64,000 nt of DNA from Streptomyces sp. MBT53 (GTDB taxonomy: Bacteria > Actinomycetota > Actinomycetes > Streptomycetales > Streptomycetaceae): NCBI RefSeq assembly GCF_016654115.1, contig NZ_JAEQAZ010000002.1:1-64000 (forward strand), read 5' to 3'. Positions 16,405 through 25,230 of the stretch are shown here, piece by piece. Below the pieces are notes generated by a model. The model worked only from the letters and a program-made list of their open reading frames with translations, did no database searches and had not been told where the DNA came from. A program made the position numbers and the translations under genes. Numbering within the stretch: the stretch's first letter is position 1; each line of letters opens with the position of its first letter.

Positions 16405-17682
16405 TCAGGCGCTCTCGGTGACCGGGGCGAGTTTCCGGCTCTTGTCGAAGTGCACGACGTCGGCGAGCGTGCCGCCCAGGATCGCGGCGCGGTCCTCGTC
16501 GTTGACGCCCTCGAAGTTCTCGGCGATGCACTCCGCGCTGCTGCGGAAGGTGCCCTCCGCGTGCGGGTAGTCGTTGCCCCACATGACCGTCGACAGCCCG
16601 GTGATGTGACGCGCCTTGACGGCCGTGGGGTCGTCGGCGAACTGCACATGGATCTGGCGCTGGACGTACTCGGTGGGCTTGAGCGGGTAGGGCCACTTGT
16701 CGTTGATCGCGAACAGCCGCCCCATCGAGGGCTGTTCGTTCGCCGGACGATTGTCGTCCCAGAAGCCGAGCCACCAGTCGGGGTCCTGGCCGGTGCCCGT
16801 CTTCCACGCCTTGTCCATGTAGCCCATGAAGGAGACCAGCCAGCCGGCGGTGTACTCGATCAGGTTGAAGTGCAGGTCCGGGAAACGCTCGCACACCCCG
16901 CCGCCGACCAGGCTGGCGATGATGCCCTGCGGACCCGCAACGGCGGAACCGACTGCGGCGCCCATCGTGCGGCCCGTGACCATGTCGTCGGTCAGGTTGC
17001 CCTTGCCCATGTTCATGGCCGTCATCAGACCGCGCACGGTCACCGCCGTCTCCGAGACCTCCTCCTTGACCTTCACCCCGCCGGTGGCGACATGGATGAA
17101 GACCGGCAGGCCGTGGGCCTGCGCCGCCGCCCACACCGGGTCGTACTCCCGCGCGTAGTACGGCAACGGCGGAATCTCCGGGAGCAGGATCGCGCCGAGT
17201 CCCAGCCTCGCGCACCGCTCGATCTCCGCGACCGCCTCCGGGACGTTCGTCAGCGGGATCGCGGCCGTGGGGCGCAGCCGATCCTTGTAGGGGAGGTACC
17301 GCTCGACGAGGTAGTCGTTCCACACGCGCGCGTGGGCCATCGACAGCTCGTGGTCGTCAGTGAACAGGACGAACAACGAGAGGTTCGGGAACATCACCGA
17401 GGCGTCCACGCCGTCGAAGTTCATGTCCCGGATGATGTGATCGGGATCGCCGTCCGGAGTCTCCCCGCCGGTCTGGCGGTACTTCGAGATCGTCCAGCCG
17501 TCGAACCCGATCGTGTGGAGCTTCTTGAACTCCGTGTGCCCACCCGGAACGATCGGCTCGTCCAGGGTGAACTCCTCCTCCCACAAGGCGCGTTCACGCA
17601 GCGCCTTGGGCAGACGGGTCTTGAACAGATCGACCGGCTCGATGATGTGCGAATCGCCGGACACAACAAATTCCTTGAACAC
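16405..17682 (-). CDS. Amidohydrolase-2 family protein (metal-dependent hydrolase/decarboxylase)
   Basis: A 425-residue TIM-barrel amidohydrolase. The N-terminal metal motif is SGDSHIIEP (Asp-x-His form); the barrel His lies in PVFIHVATGG; the late acidic motif is GNDYPHAEGTF. Related ACMSD-like enzymes hydrolyse or decarboxylate ring compounds, and mycobacterial relatives sit in lipid-degradation clusters. The GTG start at VFKEFVV was chosen because AAAGG lies 9 nt upstream; the open frame runs further 5' without coding character. A second amidohydrolase of the same family lies at 25345, so both probably serve the catabolic island. A palindrome at 17873 may control it. Confidence 0.85.
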   Translation of the reverse strand: MFKEFVVSGDSHIIEPVDLFKTRLPKALRERALWEEEFTLDEPIVPGGHTEFKKLHTIGFDGWTISKYRQTGGETPDGDPDHIIRDMNFDGVDASVMFPNLSLFVLFTDDHELSMAHARVWNDYLVERYLPYKDRLRPTAAIPLTNVPEAVAEIERCARLGLGAILLPEIPPLPYYAREYDPVWAAAQAHGLPVFIHVATGGVKVKEEVSETAVTVRGLMTAMNMGKGNLTDDMVTGRTMGAAVGSAVAGPQGIIASLVGGGVCERFPDLHFNLIEYTAGWLVSFMGYMDKAWKTGTGQDPDWWLGFWDDNRPANEQPSMGRLFAINDKWPYPLKPTEYVQRQIHVQFADDPTAVKARHITGLSTVMWGNDYPHAEGTFRSSAECIAENFEGVNDEDRAAILGGTLADVVHFDKSRKLAPVTESA

Positions 17683-17872
17683 GGACGTACCTTTCGCCGA
17701 ACCACGTTGTTCGTTCCAAAACCCACGCCTGGATGATGGAGAGCACGTACACCGACCGGATCGGATTCCGACGGCGGAGAATCGGTGTTCCGGCACGGAA
17801 CACTCTCGAATCCATCGACCACTACCGCGCAGTGGGATCCCTCTGCCGAATTCGGAAGATCGGAATATGTAC

Positions 17873-17882
17873 CGACCGGTCG
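17873..17882. promoter_or_regulatory. TetR-like palindrome upstream of the amidohydrolase
   Basis: Perfect 10-bp palindrome CGACCGGTCG within GTACCGACCGGTCGTT, about 190 bp upstream of the amidohydrolase start. ACCGACNNGTCGGT-type sites are common TetR operators in actinobacteria. A related site, CCGACCAGTCGG, lies at 56901. Confidence 0.4.
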
Positions 17883-18426
17883 TTCTAATCTAAACCCGCA
17901 CCCGCCTCGATCGTCAAGTGGGGCGGACTACGACATTCCCACCCATCGCCGTACGAGGCGCGCGCAACCTGACGACACCCTGACGGCCAGGGTCACAACC
18001 AAGGGCCCGCTCGCGACGCCCCACGACCAACCCACGTACACACTGCGACCCCTCATTTCAAGCAAGGCCTCGCGTGACGGGCGGACGACATGGAGAACGT
18101 CCCGCGCTACCCATTCCAGCCTGACTCGATTACGTATAGCCTTCCGGCCTGCGGGCCGCTACTCCCGAGGCATCAACTGCCCCTGCCCTCATCGGAACAG
18201 GTCCGTCCGGTCGCCGGTCATGGAGTCCTCGGCACGCCGGCCGGCATGGTCTGCCGCGATGCCCGGCCCTCGTGCCGCGCGATCTCCACTCACGGCTCTC
18301 TCTTCACTTTCTCGGACGGCGGGGTCGCCGCGCGGTGCTGCCGTCCGCCGATCGCAGCGAGTGCCGGGCACTCGCCGACACATTGGGACGCAGACATGAT
18401 CGAGTCGATCGGACGAGCCATCTCCT

Positions 18427-18458
18427 CACCAGGGTCGCGAGCCTCGCTCGCGCTGGTG
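18427..18458. repeat. Strong hairpin of unknown role
   Basis: CACCAG and CTGGTG flank a perfect 7-bp stem CGCGAGC-CTC-GCTCGCG, with a 3-nt bulge on one side. It stands just before the remnant of the substrate-binding protein gene and may be a terminator or a recombination scar. Confidence 0.45.
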
Positions 18459-18471
18459 TCGGCGGATCCGG

Positions 18472-19305
18472 CTCACGGTCTGCAAGACGAAGGAGGAACC
18501 CGCGACGGCGCGGGACTGCGCGAACCAGATGGTCGAGCAGAAGGTCGACGCGGTGGTCCTGACCAGCAGCGGTCTGGGCGACTCCATGGTGCCGATCGTG
18601 ACGAAGACCGGTATCCCCTGGGCGACCGCCATCGCGGCCGGCAACTCCGAGGGCACCACCGCCAACGCCTTCTCCTGGACGGGCGGTTTCCCGACGACCA
18701 TGACGTCGATGGCCGCGTACGCCAAGGAGAAGGGATACAAGAAGGTCGCCGCGTTCGTGATCGACGCACCGGCCGCAGTGAGCGGGATCGAGGCCATCGG
18801 CAAGCCGGTCTTCGCCAGGGCCGGTGTCGGCCTGCAGATCGTGACGGTGGCCGCGGGCACCCCGGACGCCTCGCCGCAGGTGAGCGCCGCGCTGCGGAAC
18901 AAGCCCGACGCCGTCGCCGTCGTAGGCGAGTCGACGGTGTGCACCTCCGTGCTCCAGGCGATGAGCACGCTCGGGGCGGGGATCGCCCGGATGAGCGTCC
19001 AGTCGTACATGGCTCCCGAGGTCGTCCAGACGGTGGGCGCGGGCATGAACGGGCTGCAGGTGTTCAGCAGTTGCGACGTGGCGAGCAACGACATCGAGGC
19101 CCAGCTCCACCGCGAGGTCATGAAGCGATACAGCCCCGACACCCCGACCCAGGGGTACGCGGCGATCGGCTACCAGGGAGTGCTCGGTCTGGTGCGCGCC
19201 CTGCACGGGCTGACGGGCACGGTCTCGGCGAAGGAGGTCACCGGCACGGTGTCGTCCGACGGCAAGTTGGGGCAGCGGGGCGGTGTTCGGGACGCCGTCC
19301 TGTGA
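18472..19305 (+). pseudogene. ABC-transporter substrate-binding protein (branched-chain amino acid type), truncated
   Basis: About 277 readable residues of a periplasmic-binding protein of the Peripla_BP_6 type. Visible are KTKEEPATARDCANQMVEQK, VTKTGIPWATAIAAGNSEG, SMAAYAKEKGYKKVAAFVID and QGYAAIGYQGVLGLVRALHG. The lipoprotein signal and about the first 60-80 residues are missing, replaced upstream by non-coding sequence, and the C-terminus (GGVRDAVL) departs from the family early. Permease and ATPase genes are absent. It looks like the remnant of an uptake system that once served the catabolic island. A start at 18529 (ATG, MVEQKVDA) could still yield a 258-residue product. Confidence 0.7.
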
Positions 19306-19325
19306 CCGTGCACTGGAATCATCAC

Positions 19326-19341
19326 AATGAGGATACTCATT
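19326..19341. promoter_or_regulatory. Palindrome AATGAG-N4-CTCATT before the thioesterase
   Basis: A perfect 6+6 inverted repeat with TAG following. It resembles the TAATG...TTAG sites at 20148 and 25231 but lacks their conserved downstream promoter. A weak third operator for the TetR regulator is possible. Confidence 0.4.
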
Positions 19342-19447
19342 AGGTCGATCGGGTAGTGAGGGACCGTCGCGGATCCCGCGACCCGGAGACCCCCACGAAC
19401 GAAGGGTGGACCATGAGCAACTACGACCGCACGCAAAACGGGTCGGT

Positions 19448-20131
19448 ATGAGGGCGCCCGGGCTCCCCGGCAGCGGCCCCTACGACGACCCGACGCTCGG
19501 GCTCGGCCTCCCCGAACCGGAGGGCGTCGCGCGGGTCGAGTCGTGGAGTCGGCCGGCGGGACAGGACGGCCGGAGCGCCGACGGGTACGGCGAGATGATC
19601 GCGCGCCTGCGCGGCTTCCTCGACTACGTCGCGGCGGCACGGCTGGACGCCGGCACGGTGGCCGCGCTGTCGGACGACCTCGGCGCCTGGTCCGAGCGCC
19701 TCGCCGACCTGGCCGTTTCCGAGCGCGAACAGGTCTTCGGGCACCGGGACGACATGCCGGGCCGGGGCCAGACGATGGCACCAGCCCTCCGGGTCCACGA
19801 GGCCGACCGGTTCAGCGTCCGGGGCACGGTCCGCTTCGGCCGGTACTTCCTGGGCGGGAACGGCGCGGTCCACGGCGGCGCCGTCCCGTTGCTGTTCGAC
19901 GAGGTTCTGGGCCGGCTGTCGGGGTCGGGCGGCCGCAGCCGGGCCCGTACCGCCTATCTGCACACCGACTACCGGTCGATCACTCCGATCGGGGCCGAAC
20001 TCGACGTGCACGGCTGGTTCGTGAGCGAGGAGGGCCGCAAGCGCGTCCTGCGGGCGGAGATCCGGCACAACGGGGTGCTCTGCGCGGAGGCGGAGGGCCT
20101 GTTCGTCACTCTCAAGCCCGGTCAGCCCTGA
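19448..20131 (+). CDS. PaaI-type hotdog thioesterase
   Basis: A 227-residue protein with a C-terminal hotdog domain: FSVRGTVRFGRYFLGGNGAVHGGAVPLLFDEVLG carries the NGAVHGG motif of PaaI-like acyl-CoA thioesterases, followed by RTAYLHTDYRS and VLCAEAEGLFVTLKP. The N-terminal 100 residues are less conserved. The start is uncertain. The best Shine-Dalgarno (GAAGGGTGGA) serves an ATG at 19413 whose frame reads MSNYDRTQNGSV and stops at a TGA overlapping this ATG (GTATGA). Either the two are translationally coupled or a 1-nt frameshift split the N-terminus. It would release a CoA intermediate in the island's pathway. Confidence 0.8.
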   Translation: MRAPGLPGSGPYDDPTLGLGLPEPEGVARVESWSRPAGQDGRSADGYGEMIARLRGFLDYVAAARLDAGTVAALSDDLGAWSERLADLAVSEREQVFGHRDDMPGRGQTMAPALRVHEADRFSVRGTVRFGRYFLGGNGAVHGGAVPLLFDEVLGRLSGSGGRSRARTAYLHTDYRSITPIGAELDVHGWFVSEEGRKRVLRAEIRHNGVLCAEAEGLFVTLKPGQP

Positions 20132-20147
20132 CCCTGGGCAGCAAAAG

Positions 20148-20208
20148 GTAATGAACATTTCTTAGAAAGCATTGACGCTCGGTTCCGTCGGCGAAATAGT
20201 TCGACGCG
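20148..20208 (+). promoter_or_regulatory. Operator/promoter B for the hydratase-CoA transferase operon
   Basis: The dyad GTAATGAACATTTCTTAG is followed by TTGACG (20172) and by AAATAGTTCGACGCG ending at 20208. A matching unit lies at 25231-25291: 17 of 22 bases agree over the dyad, AGTTCGACGCG is identical, and TTAG lies exactly 36 bp before AGTT in both. The TetR gene at 24499 is the obvious candidate regulator. Confidence 0.7.
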
Positions 20209-20232
20209 GACCTACTCCGGCGAGGAGCAGAC

Positions 20233-20664
20233 ATGGCGATCATGCCCATCGAGTGGGGCAAGGTGCGGGAGTACGCCACCGCGACGGCGGCGCCCCGTCC
20301 CGCATACCTCGACGACCCGAACGCCCCGATCCCGCCGACCTTCCTGGCCACGGTGGTCCACTGGAGCACCATCGGCGAGACGGTCCGCGCGCCCGAGGTC
20401 GCCGAGGCGTGCGCGAGCGTCGGGATCGAGCCCGACGTACGGAATCTGCTCTCGCTGGAGCAGGAGTACGTCTTCCACGGCCGGGTGCCACGGGCGGGGG
20501 AAACGCTGCACAACTCCGAGCGCCTCCAGGACGTCCGGATCAAGCGGGGCCGAAGTGGGCCGATGGTGATCGTCCGCTTCCTGGTGTCCTTCCACGACGC
20601 CGAGGGACTGCTGCTCGCCGAGTGCCGTTACACCTCCGCCTACGTGCGCAAGGAGGCGTCGTGA
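20233..20664 (+). CDS. FAS1-like dehydratase domain protein (MaoC N-terminal-half type)
   Basis: A 143-residue hotdog protein of the FAS1-like dehydratase / MaoC N-terminal type. It shows PIPPTFLATVVHWS, the LLSLEQEYVFHGRVPRAGETL segment, and IVRFLVSFHDAEGLLLAECRYTS. In split hydratases this subunit pairs with a MaoC partner to form a heteromeric enoyl-CoA hydratase, as in ChsH1-ChsH2 of steroid side-chain breakdown. It is the first gene after operator B and overlaps the MaoC partner by 4 bp (GTGA), which fits an obligate complex. Confidence 0.87.
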   Translation: MAIMPIEWGKVREYATATAAPRPAYLDDPNAPIPPTFLATVVHWSTIGETVRAPEVAEACASVGIEPDVRNLLSLEQEYVFHGRVPRAGETLHNSERLQDVRIKRGRSGPMVIVRFLVSFHDAEGLLLAECRYTSAYVRKEAS

Positions 20665-21065
20665 CCGGCCTCGAACCAGGTACCCGGCTCCCGGAGCGCG
20701 GGTTCGGGCCGGTCACGATGACCGACGTCGTGCGCTACCAGGGCGCGAGCGGCGACCTGAACCCGATGCACCACGACGACGAACTCGCCCGCGCCGCCGG
20801 GTATCCCGCCGCGTTCAGCGTGGGGATGCTCGGCGCGGGCTGGCTCGCCGCGTACTGCACCGACCACTTCGGCGAGGAGAGCGTGCGGCGCTTCCGCACC
20901 CGCTTCACGCAGGTGGTGTACCGCGGGGACCGGCTGACCGCGTCGGCCGAGGTCGTACGGCTCTTCGAGCAGGACGGCGAACGACGCCTGGAACTCGCGA
21001 TCCAGCTGCGCAGGGACGACGGCGCGCTCGTGGTCGACGGTTCCGCCGAGTTCGCGCTGACGTGA
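20661..21065 (+). CDS. MaoC-like enoyl-CoA hydratase subunit
   Basis: A 134-residue MaoC/hotdog hydratase. The hydratase-2 signature is visible as YQGASGDLNPMHHDDELARAAG, with the Asp and His of the catalytic pair, followed by FSVGMLGAGWLAAYC. GTG start, overlapping the upstream FAS1-like dehydratase gene by 4 bp. The two probably form one enoyl-CoA hydratase acting on a bulky CoA ester. The reaction fits between an acyl-CoA dehydrogenase step (no such gene is in the window) and the aldolase step encoded at 26474-28122. Confidence 0.88.
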   Translation: MTGLEPGTRLPERGFGPVTMTDVVRYQGASGDLNPMHHDDELARAAGYPAAFSVGMLGAGWLAAYCTDHFGEESVRRFRTRFTQVVYRGDRLTASAEVVRLFEQDGERRLELAIQLRRDDGALVVDGSAEFALT

Positions 21066-21095
21066 TGAACCCTCGGCGCCGAGAAGGGACAACGT

Positions 21096-21950
21096 ATGGA
21101 GTCTGACGGTGAGTTGCGCACCGGGACGAGCGAACGTCCGGATCTTCCCGTCGCGTTGGTGATCGGCGGGGGCGGCATCGGCATGTCGGCGGCCCGCCGG
21201 CTCGGCCAGTCCCACCGGCTGGTGCTGGCGAGTCTGTCGGCCGCCAGGAACCCGGCACGCGAGGCGGCGTTGCGCGAGGACGGGATCGACGCGGTGGTGA
21301 CCCGGTGCGACATCACGGAGCCCGACTCGGTCGCGGAGCTCGGTCAACTCGTCGCGGCCCGGGGCCGGTTGCGCACGGTCGCGCACGTGGCGGCGCTGTC
21401 CCCGTCGATGGGTGACTGGCGCACCCTGCTGAAGGTGAATCTCGTCGGGGCGACGCTCGTCGAGCGGATGAGCCTGGAGCGGGCGGTACCGGGCACGGCC
21501 GCGGTGTTCGTGTCGTCCTCCGCCGGACACCTCGCCGAACCGCCCACGCCGGAGATCACCGCCGTGCTCGACGAGCCGCTCGCACCGGACTTCGTCGAGC
21601 GCCTGGAGAAGCTGGTGCCGGAGCGGACGCCCCTCCAGGCCTACCGGCTCACCAAGTTCGCGCTGCTCCGCATGTGCAGGAGGCGGGCTGCGGTGTGGGG
21701 GACGAAGGGGGCCCGCATCGTGTCGATGTCGCCGGGCCCGATCGCCACCCCGATGGGTGCGCTGGAGTTCGAAGGCCCGCACCGCGAGGTCAAGTTGAGC
21801 ATGCTGCGCCGGTCGCCGCTGGGTCGCGAGGGCACGATGCCGGAGACCGCCGACGCCATCGAGTTCCTCGCCTCCGACCGGGCCTCCTACATCACCGGAA
21901 CCGATCTGCTGGTCGACGGCGGCATCCTCGCGGCCACCCGGTTCAGCTGA
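21096..21950 (+). CDS. SDR-family oxidoreductase
   Basis: A 284-residue classical short-chain dehydrogenase. The Rossmann glycine motif is GGGGIGM near residues 24-30, Ser is in VFVSSSAGH, the catalytic pair is in QAYRLTKFA (YxxxK), and the C-terminus is ITGTDLLVDGG. The N-terminus has about 17 extra residues (MESDGELRTGTSERPD). GAGAAGG lies upstream of the ATG. It is the third gene of the operon from operator B and probably oxidises a hydroxyacyl or ring alcohol. Confidence 0.88.
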   Translation: MESDGELRTGTSERPDLPVALVIGGGGIGMSAARRLGQSHRLVLASLSAARNPAREAALREDGIDAVVTRCDITEPDSVAELGQLVAARGRLRTVAHVAALSPSMGDWRTLLKVNLVGATLVERMSLERAVPGTAAVFVSSSAGHLAEPPTPEITAVLDEPLAPDFVERLEKLVPERTPLQAYRLTKFALLRMCRRRAAVWGTKGARIVSMSPGPIATPMGALEFEGPHREVKLSMLRRSPLGREGTMPETADAIEFLASDRASYITGTDLLVDGGILAATRFS

Positions 21951-21986
21951 CCGCGCCGTGGACCCACATCTGCAAGGGAGTTGAGC

Positions 21987-24446
21987 ATGCCCGACCGGAA
22001 CGACGGCGCCGACCTCGGCGAAGGCCCGCTGCACGGCATCGTCGTCATCGATCTCTCGACGACGCTGCCCGGCGCCCAGGCCACTCAGTTCCTCGCGGAC
22101 GCGGGCGCGGACGTCGTCCTCGTCGAGCCGCCCGGCGGCAGCCCGTTGCGCGCGGACCCCGGCTGGCCCGGCCTGCTGCGCGGCAAGCGGAGCATCACCC
22201 TCGACCTGCGCGACGACACCGATCGCGTGACGCTGGACGGCCTGCTCGCCGGGGCGGACGTCGCCGTCGCCACGATGCGCCCGGCCGCGGCGGCCCGACT
22301 CGGCTTCACCGCCGAGGAGTTGGCGGTCCGGTACCCGCGCCTGGTCGCGGCACTCATCACCGGTTGGGGAACGCGCGGCCCCTGGGCCGACCGCAAGGGC
22401 TACGAGGCGCTCATCCTGGCCAAGAGCGGTGTCCTGCACTCCAAGCACCAGCTCACCACCGGCCCGGACCCCGCCCATGTCACCACTCCCTACGCCTCGT
22501 TCGCCGCGGCACAGGCAGCGGTCCACGGCATCCTCGCGGCGCTGCTCGAACGGGAGGAGAGCGGTCTGGGGCAGCTGGTGGAGTCCGATCTGGTGACAGG
22601 GGTCGGCGCGTACGACCCGTACAACTGGTTCTACGAGTTGGTCCTCGGCCGCTACCCGGACGCGTTCCGACCGGCGGGCGCCGCCTTCGACCAACAGGGC
22701 AGGCCCCAGGCCAAGTTGCTGTACGCGCTGCTCATCGCCGCGACGGCGGACGGCACTTGGCTGCAGTTCGCGCAGACGGCGCCCCGGCTGATGCGGGCCT
22801 GGCTGGACGAGCTGGACCTGAACGCCGAACTGACCGATCCGAAGTGGGAGGGCTTTCCTCTCCTGCCCACGCCGGAGCTGCGCTTCGAGTGGTGGAACAA
22901 GATGATCTCGAAGGTCGGGGAGCGGACGCTGAAGGAGTGGGAGGAGGCGTTCGCCCGCGATCCGGACGTCTTCGGCGAGCAGTTCCGTACGCCGGACGAG
23001 GCGCTCGACCACCCCCAACTCGTCCACGAGGGCCGCAGCGTGGTGGTGGACGATCCCGACCTCGGCCCGGTCCGCCAGCCCTCGACCCTGGTCCACGCGG
23101 CCGGACGTCCCCTCACCAGAATCCGGCGCGCGCCCCGACCCGGCGAACACACCCGGGAGCTGCGCGCCTTCGCCCGCGCCGCGACTCCCCCCAACTCCGC
23201 GGCTCAGCAGGGCCGTTGCGACCCTCCCCTCGCCGGTGTGACCGTGCTCGAACTGGGCGCCATGTACGCCGGGCCGTACGGCGCCACCCTCCTCGCCGAT
23301 CTCGGTGCGCGGATCATCAAGGTCGAACCGCTCGACGGCGACCTGATCCGCATGATCATGGCGTTCCCCGAGGCGGGCGGCGCGAAGGTGCTCCAGGGCA
23401 AGGAGAGCATCGCCGTCGACCTCCGCTCCCCCGAAGGTCTGGAGATCCTGCGGCAGTTGGCCGGACGGGCCGACGTGGTGCTGCAGTGCTACCGGGCGGG
23501 TGCCGCGGCCCGGATCGGTGTCGACGAGACCTCGCTGAAGTCGGTCAACCCGGATCTGGTCTATGTGAACGCGCCCGGCTACGGGATCGACGGCCCGTAC
23601 GGCTCCAAGCCCGCCTACGCGCCGTCCATCGGCGCGGCGTCCGGCGTCTCCGTGACCGACGCGCAGGTGGTCGGCCGTCCCGCGGCGGACCGTGACCAAC
23701 TGCTGTCGCAGGCCCGCAAGTTGTACGCCGGCGGGACGGTCCCGGCCGTCCAGTCGGACGGGATGGCCGCCCTCGGTGTCGCCTCGGCCCTGCTGCTGGG
23801 GATCTACGCGAAGCGGCGCGGGGCCGAACTGACCGGCATCGTGGCCACGATGCTCGGCACCAGCACGCAGGCGCTGATCGCGCACAACACCAGTTACCCG
23901 GGCCGTCCGGCGCGCTCCCGGGTCGACTCCGACTTCCGTGGGACCGGTGCCCTGTACCGGATGTATCCCGCGTCCGACGGCTGGCTGTTCCTCGCGGCGC
24001 CGAAGGAGAAGGAATGGGCTCCTCTGGTCGCCTCCCTCGGCTTCCCCGGTGATCTCGTGGACGAGCGGTTCGCCACGGGCCGGGCGCGTGCCACCCATGA
24101 CGACGCGCTCGCGGACGTACTCGCCAAGGTCTTCGCCACCCGGACGAAGGCCGAGTGGGAGGCCGACCTGACGGCATGGGACGTCGGCTGTGTCGCCGTG
24201 ACCCAGGAACCGGCCGAACGGCACATGCAGGGCGACGAGTTCTACGCGGCGGGCTACGCGGTCGACGCGGTCAGCCCCGTCTTCGACGAGCACCGCAGGC
24301 TGGCGCCGCTGAACCGGTTCTCCCGGTCGACGACGAAGGCGGAGGCGGGCTGCACCGTGGGCCAGCACACGGACGCGCTGCTTCGGGAGCTCGGGTACGA
24401 CGAGGCGCGGATCGCCGGTCTGCGGGACGCGGGGGTCGTACGGTGA
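21987..24446 (+). CDS. Tandem CaiB/BaiF CoA-transferase (two fused domains)
   Basis: A class III CoA-transferase of 819 residues in which two family domains are fused. Domain 1 spans about residues 10-380 (VVIDLSTTLPGAQATQFLADAG, CoA-binding start). Domain 2 spans about 400-810 (LELGAMYAGPYGATLLADLG and GYGIDGPYGSKPAY). Each polypeptide may therefore mimic the interlocked homodimer of the family. It moves CoA between acids, here probably activating the pathway substrate. The ATG at MPDRNDG follows AAGGGAG by 8 nt; an in-frame TTG two codons upstream is less likely. It is the last rightward gene before the TetR gene. Confidence 0.9.
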   Translation: MPDRNDGADLGEGPLHGIVVIDLSTTLPGAQATQFLADAGADVVLVEPPGGSPLRADPGWPGLLRGKRSITLDLRDDTDRVTLDGLLAGADVAVATMRPAAAARLGFTAEELAVRYPRLVAALITGWGTRGPWADRKGYEALILAKSGVLHSKHQLTTGPDPAHVTTPYASFAAAQAAVHGILAALLEREESGLGQLVESDLVTGVGAYDPYNWFYELVLGRYPDAFRPAGAAFDQQGRPQAKLLYALLIAATADGTWLQFAQTAPRLMRAWLDELDLNAELTDPKWEGFPLLPTPELRFEWWNKMISKVGERTLKEWEEAFARDPDVFGEQFRTPDEALDHPQLVHEGRSVVVDDPDLGPVRQPSTLVHAAGRPLTRIRRAPRPGEHTRELRAFARAATPPNSAAQQGRCDPPLAGVTVLELGAMYAGPYGATLLADLGARIIKVEPLDGDLIRMIMAFPEAGGAKVLQGKESIAVDLRSPEGLEILRQLAGRADVVLQCYRAGAAARIGVDETSLKSVNPDLVYVNAPGYGIDGPYGSKPAYAPSIGAASGVSVTDAQVVGRPAADRDQLLSQARKLYAGGTVPAVQSDGMAALGVASALLLGIYAKRRGAELTGIVATMLGTSTQALIAHNTSYPGRPARSRVDSDFRGTGALYRMYPASDGWLFLAAPKEKEWAPLVASLGFPGDLVDERFATGRARATHDDALADVLAKVFATRTKAEWEADLTAWDVGCVAVTQEPAERHMQGDEFYAAGYAVDAVSPVFDEHRRLAPLNRFSRSTTKAEAGCTVGQHTDALLRELGYDEARIAGLRDAGVVR

Positions 24447-24498
24447 CGTGACGGCCGTAGGGAACGGCTGGGGGCGAACGGCCGTAGGCGATGGGGTG

Positions 24499-25185
24499 TC
24501 AGCGCCGTTCGCGCCGCGCCCGCGCCTCGTCCTCCATGAGGTCGTACGTCACGGCCGAGACCGGCGCGGTGAGCATGCCGACCCAGCCGTCGATGTAGTT
24601 GTTGAGCTGGGCGTCGCTGATCGGGTGCCGGTTGCGCGCGTGGTCGCCCAGGAGGTTGAGCACGCTGTTGTAGAGCTGTACCTCGCGGCCCCGCCGTACG
24701 CGGTCGGGGAGTGCGCCGAGCAGTTCGGGCACCAACTCCTGGAGTACGTCGGTGGCTTCCTCGATCTGTCGCGGCCAGTACTCCGCGTCCGAGGTGGCGG
24801 GTGCCAGCCGGGCGAGGAAGGGGACGAACATCTCGCCGGCCTCGATGCTCTCGATCAGCGGGCGGACCACCAGCCACACCGCCGCGAGGGGGTCCTCGGC
24901 GACGCCGTCGGCGCGGGCCTCCTCCAGCAGGACGGCGCGGCGCGCGTCGATGGTGCGGTAGCGGAAGGCGATCAGGTCCCGGACCAGGCCCGCCTTGGAG
25001 CCGAAGTGGTAGGTGATGACCGACGAGTTCGACTGGCCCGCCTCCATCTGGATCTCCCGCAGGGTCACACCTTCGACCCCGTGGACGGCGAAGAGCCGCT
25101 CGGCGGTCGTCATCAACAGCTCGCGGGTCGCCTCCCCCGTGGTGTGCCGGCGTCTGCGGCCCGCGGCCTTCTCGTCCACTGCCAT
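24499..25185 (-). CDS. TetR-family transcriptional regulator of the catabolic island
   Basis: A 228-residue TetR-type repressor. The HTH covers about residues 18-65: ELLMTTAERLFAVHGVEGVTLREI then QSNSSVITYHFGSKAGLVRDLIAFR. The C-terminal half is a ligand-binding helical domain, with an acyl-CoA or pathway intermediate as the likely effector. The ATG at MAVDEK follows GAGGA; upstream in-frame ATGs add up to 11 residues. It is divergent from the amidohydrolase operon, with operator C between, and operator B lies before the convergent neighbouring operon. This makes it the candidate master regulator of both. Confidence 0.88.
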   Translation of the reverse strand: MAVDEKAAGRRRRHTTGEATRELLMTTAERLFAVHGVEGVTLREIQMEAGQSNSSVITYHFGSKAGLVRDLIAFRYRTIDARRAVLLEEARADGVAEDPLAAVWLVVRPLIESIEAGEMFVPFLARLAPATSDAEYWPRQIEEATDVLQELVPELLGALPDRVRRGREVQLYNSVLNLLGDHARNRHPISDAQLNNYIDGWVGMLTAPVSAVTYDLMEDEARARRERR

Positions 25186-25230
25186 GGTCCTCATGGTGGT
25201 AGATGCGGCGCGGCACACGCAACGTCAAAA

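Larger units (their letters stand above)
17683..18471. other. Long gene-free stretch, 5' side of the catabolic island
   Basis: About 790 bp without a convincing gene. It holds the promoter region of the leftward amidohydrolase, a 10-bp palindrome at 17873-17882, and a strong hairpin at 18427-18458. Reading frames here are short and lack family signatures. It may be the decayed remainder of the transporter operon whose substrate-binding gene follows. Confidence 0.5.

Noticed and set aside
20640-24368. Very long leftward open frame opposite the hydratase-CoA transferase genes
   Set aside because: Its translation is Arg/Gly/Asp-rich without motifs; it mirrors the high third-position GC of the real rightward genes.
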